From contig NZ_JBQCEE010000201.1 in assembly GCF_051960575.1 (NCBI RefSeq), positions 1 through 8,421 on the forward strand: a DNA stretch of 8,421 nt, in the 5' to 3' direction. Each line of letters begins with the position of its first letter. Position 1 is the first letter of the stretch. Positions 6,537 through 8,421 of this stretch are shown here, piece by piece. The DNA comes from JBQCEE01 sp051960575 (GTDB lineage Bacteria > Actinomycetota > Actinomycetes > Mycobacteriales > Jatrophihabitantaceae). The translations under genes and the position numbers were made by a program. The notes under the pieces were generated by a model. The model was not told where the DNA came from. It did not search any database and saw only the letters and a list, made by a program, of their open reading frames with translations.

Positions 6537-7543
6537 TGGACGACCTCGACACCCGCCTGCGCGCGGCCCTGGCCGCCCGCGCCGCGACGGTGACCGAGCA
6601 CGAGCTGAACCCGGCCGAGCCGCCCCGCGCCCGCCCCCGCCTCGCCCGCACGGCCCCGTGGTTGGCCGCGGCCGCGGTCGCCGCCGCGGTCGCCACGACG
6701 ACGGTGCTGGCGACACGTCCGGACGCGCACCGCGCCGCGCCGCCCGTCGGCTCGCCGGACCGGTCGGGTGCCGTCGTGTCGACCGTGACCATCCCGGCGA
6801 CGGCCGAGTCGGTCACGCGGCCGCCCGTAGTGCTGGCGGAGTCCTCGGCTGGGCCGGGCACGCGCGGCAGCACCGGCACGACAGCGCCGACCGTCTGCTG
6901 GTTCGCTGACGCATCGCCGTGCCGCGTCCCCGCCGGCTACGTCTGGTACCAGCCGCTCGGCCCGTTCGCGACGTACCGGCAGGTGCAGGCGTGGCGGGCG
7001 TCCGGCGGCAGCCAGCCGTGGCACCTCGACGCCCGGCTCACCGCGCAGGCCTTCGTGCGCGCCTTCGGCTTCACCGACCTCGGCCTGGTCACCAGCGCGT
7101 CGATCAGCGCCGACCAGGCTCACATCGGCATCGGATATCGCGACCCGGCCGGCCGGCCGCACAGCGCGGCCGTGCTGCACCTCGTTCGCTACGAGCAGCA
7201 CCCCGGTGACACCGGTGCGCCGTGGGAGGTCGTCGGCACCGACGACACCACCTTCTCGCTCGAGACGCCGAGCTACGGCTCGGCCGTGCCCGGCACCTTC
7301 CGCGCAGGCGGCCACATCACGGGGGTGGACGAGAACATCCAGGCGTTCACGATGGACGCGGCGGGGCACCGCAGCGCCGCGGTGTGCTGCGTGCCGGCAG
7401 GTGGTGAGCACGCGCCGTGGTCGATCACTGTCCGCGCCCCCGCCGCGTCGACCGGCTCGTTCGCCGTCGTCGCCTGGACGGGCGGCCACGTGCAGGCCCA
7501 CGAGCGGTTCGCCCTGCAGGGTGTCCAGCGGGCTCTGAAGTAA
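6536..7543 (+). CDS. Single-pass membrane protein, likely sigma-factor partner (putative anti-sigma)
   Basis: This 335-residue protein has a short cytoplasmic N-terminus (1-40, acidic/Arg-rich), one Ala-rich transmembrane segment (about 41-60), and a large outer region. The region just outside is a Ser/Thr/Pro-rich linker (about 65-118), followed by a folded part with C121/C129 and C284/C285, which could form disulfides. Residues about 246-330 (SAVPGTFRAGGHITGVDENIQAF onward, ending in HERFALQGV) look like a beta-sandwich similar to Gmad2-type immunoglobulin-like domains; that is a resemblance by eye only. The zinc anti-sigma motif HxxxCxxC is absent. The role as sigma partner is inferred from topology and from the one-base overlap with the sigma gene, which has a strong ribosome site. 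It could instead be a sensor or an effector of the regulon. The gene ends in TAA with no clear terminator. Confidence 0.72.
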   Translation: MDDLDTRLRAALAARAATVTEHELNPAEPPRARPRLARTAPWLAAAAVAAAVATTTVLATRPDAHRAAPPVGSPDRSGAVVSTVTIPATAESVTRPPVVLAESSAGPGTRGSTGTTAPTVCWFADASPCRVPAGYVWYQPLGPFATYRQVQAWRASGGSQPWHLDARLTAQAFVRAFGFTDLGLVTSASISADQAHIGIGYRDPAGRPHSAAVLHLVRYEQHPGDTGAPWEVVGTDDTTFSLETPSYGSAVPGTFRAGGHITGVDENIQAFTMDAAGHRSAAVCCVPAGGEHAPWSITVRAPAASTGSFAVVAWTGGHVQAHERFALQGVQRALK

Positions 7544-7570
7544 CACTTCGATGAATCCTGGGCCCGCCTG

Positions 7571-7596
7571 GCAACGTCGCGGTCGTCGATGACGTC
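7571..7596 (+). promoter_or_regulatory. Candidate ECF-type promoter of the secreted-protein gene
   Basis: GCAAC (7571-7575), 17 bases, then CGTC (7593-7596), the same pair of elements seen before the sigma gene with one extra spacer base. A transcript starting near 7604 would carry a leader of about 58 bases with its own ribosome site at 7651-7655. This suggests the secreted protein belongs to the sigma factor's regulon (inference). Confidence 0.35.
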
Positions 7597-7650
7597 TCAT
7601 GGAGCGTCGGGCGCGATCATGTCGCCCGCAGTGAGCCATCATCACCGCCC

Positions 7651-7655
7651 GGGAG
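7651..7655 (+). promoter_or_regulatory. Ribosome binding site of the secreted-protein gene
   Basis: GGGAG ends six bases before GTG 7662 and supports that start; no other in-frame start has such a site. Confidence 0.55.
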
Positions 7656-7661
7656 CACCGT

Positions 7662-8303
7662 GTGACAAGCAGGCCGCGGTGCTCCCGGGCGTCCAACTCG
7701 GGGCTGATCGTCCTGATCGCGCTGCTCGTCGGCACGCTCGACGCGTGCCGCTCGTCGAGCGGCGGCGGTGATCACAGCGCCGGGGGCGCGCCGACGTCGC
7801 CCCGCTCGAGCAGCAGCACGCCCGCTGCCGCCCGGCCGAGCACGGTCGTCCACACCCTCGTGCCCTCGGCCGCGGCCGTGAGCGGCACCCGCACCGGCAA
7901 CTGCTTCACGACCTCGATCACCGTGGGCAGCGCCGACGCCTACCGGTGCTTCGCGGGCAACGCGATCCTCGACCCCTGCTACGGCTCGGGCCGCACCGTC
8001 ACGTGCTACGCCGACCCGTGGTCGAAGCCGGTCTCGCTGCGCCTCACCCAGCCGCTGCCGGGTGGGCCGGCGATGACGGTGCACCGGCCGTGGGCGATCC
8101 AGCTCGCCGGCGGGATCCGCTGCATCGCGGCCACCGGGGTCGTGCCGGTGGTGGACCACGTGCCGCTGACCTACACCTGCCTGGACGGCGGTGCCGCGGC
8201 GCTCACCGGCAGCGCGACCGCGCCGCTGCGGACGGCGAGCTACCGCCCGACGACGACGGCGCCGTTGCGGCCGCTCACCGTCACCGACGTCTGGAACGGG
8301 TGA
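7662..8303 (+). CDS. Cysteine-rich secreted protein or lipoprotein of unknown function
   Basis: The 213-residue protein has an N-terminal export signal: basic residues 4-9, hydrophobic core 14-26, then LDAC with C29. This resembles a lipobox, although Asp at the second position is atypical; simple secretion is the alternative. A Ser/Gly/Pro/Ala-rich linker (30-70) leads to a compact domain (about 75-213) with six cysteines at 81, 96, 106, 115, 154 and 173, an even number suited to disulfides outside the cell. Recurrent features are GNCFTTSITVGSADAYRCFAGN, PCYGS, VTCYADPW, WAIQLAGG and a terminal VTDVW. I recall similar uncharacterised exported actinobacterial proteins but cannot name a family or function. 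It lies 118 bases after the membrane-protein gene on the same strand and is preceded by an ECF-like promoter motif. Its stop is four bases from that of the convergent mutase gene. Confidence 0.8.
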   Translation: MTSRPRCSRASNSGLIVLIALLVGTLDACRSSSGGGDHSAGGAPTSPRSSSSTPAAARPSTVVHTLVPSAAAVSGTRTGNCFTTSITVGSADAYRCFAGNAILDPCYGSGRTVTCYADPWSKPVSLRLTQPLPGGPAMTVHRPWAIQLAGGIRCIAATGVVPVVDHVPLTYTCLDGGAAALTGSATAPLRTASYRPTTTAPLRPLTVTDVWNG

Positions 8304-8307
8304 CGGC

Positions 8308-8421
8308 TCACACGCCCAGCGCGGCGGACACCTCCGCGCGCAGCGCGGCAAGCCGATCGGCCGCGACGTCGGCCGAGCCGCCGGGCTCGACCACCTCGAG
8401 GTAGGCCTTGAGCTTCGGCTC
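8308..8421 (-). CDS. Phosphoglucomutase/phosphomannomutase family protein (C-terminal 37 residues only)
   Basis: The minus strand is open from the right edge to a TGA at 8310-8308. It encodes EPKLKAYLEVVEPG, an Ala/Arg-rich helix, then AALGV. EPKLK followed by Y-L-E-V is the end of the phosphate-binding loop (usually SGTEPKLK) in domain 4 of alpha-D-phosphohexomutases, so this is the C-terminus of a PGM/PMM-type enzyme. In M. tuberculosis a gene of this family (pmmB) adjoins upp in convergent orientation, and the orientation here is also convergent. In this context it may supply the phosphopentomutase-like step that turns deoxyribose-1-phosphate into the DeoC substrate (inference). Substrate cannot be decided from this fragment, and the codons upstream are outside the window. 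Confidence 0.78.
   Translation of the reverse strand, partial: EPKLKAYLEVVEPGGSADVAADRLAALRAEVSAALGV

Noticed and set aside
7608..7628. Hairpin CGGGCG-N9-CGCCCG as terminator of the sigma operon
   Set aside because: The stem is only six base pairs and no T-run follows; such short matches are common at this GC content.
7544..7661. Small gene or RNA in the gap before the secreted-protein gene
   Set aside because: Only a promoter-like motif and a ribosome site are supported; short frames here have no start context or family features.
6410..7735. Minus-strand frame (441 codons) opposite the sigma and membrane-protein genes
   Set aside because: The plus strand has clear sigma regions and a coupled start; the antisense translation is Arg/Gly-rich with no domain.

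Overview
The window is very GC-rich, densely packed DNA whose proteins resemble those of high-GC Actinobacteria. The signs are strong G/C bias at third codon positions, GTG and TTG starts, short or overlapping gene junctions, apparently leaderless promoters, and a deoC/upp/phosphosugar-mutase neighbourhood seen in several actinobacteria. The genus cannot be told from the sequence. No rRNA, tRNA, transposase or CRISPR array is visible.

Layout. Bases 1-205 are a tandem repeat (18 nine-base units, then six-base units) that is open in two forward frames. It runs into an XRE-type helix-turn-helix regulator (260-721). A complete fumarylacetoacetase (fahA, 744-1916) follows on the same strand. Its stop codon overlaps the stop of a convergent minus-strand operon read as deoC (5194-4226), a full-length aldehyde dehydrogenase (4226-2763) and a short, catalytically dead ALDH-like protein (2773-1913). 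These junctions overlap by 1 and 11 bases. Divergent from deoC, and 42 bases away, is upp (5237-5860). A terminator-like hairpin separates upp from an ECF sigma factor gene (5967-6536), which is coupled by TGATG to a single-pass membrane protein, a likely sigma partner (6536-7543). A cysteine-rich secreted protein or lipoprotein (7662-8303) follows. The right edge holds the last 37 codons of a convergent phosphoglucomutase/phosphomannomutase-type gene (8421-8308).

Function. deoC, the ALDH pair, upp and the mutase fit (deoxy)nucleoside salvage. A phosphopentose-type mutase step would feed deoxyribose-5-phosphate to DeoC, the resulting acetaldehyde would be oxidised by the ALDH, and Upp recovers uracil. 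fahA performs the last step of tyrosine/homogentisate breakdown and appears unrelated to this set. The sigma factor, membrane protein and secreted protein look like a separate envelope-signalling module placed between upp and the mutase. The sigma gene and the secreted-protein gene share a GCAAC-N16/17-CGTC promoter-like motif.

Most interesting signals. (1) The two ALDH genes look like a split version of the ALDH16 layout: a catalytic ALDH that stops short of the usual C-terminal strand, followed by an ALDH-like chain that has lost the catalytic domain but keeps that strand. (2) The shared ECF-like promoter motif suggests an autoregulated regulon. (3) A palindrome between deoC and upp carries both outward -10 elements.
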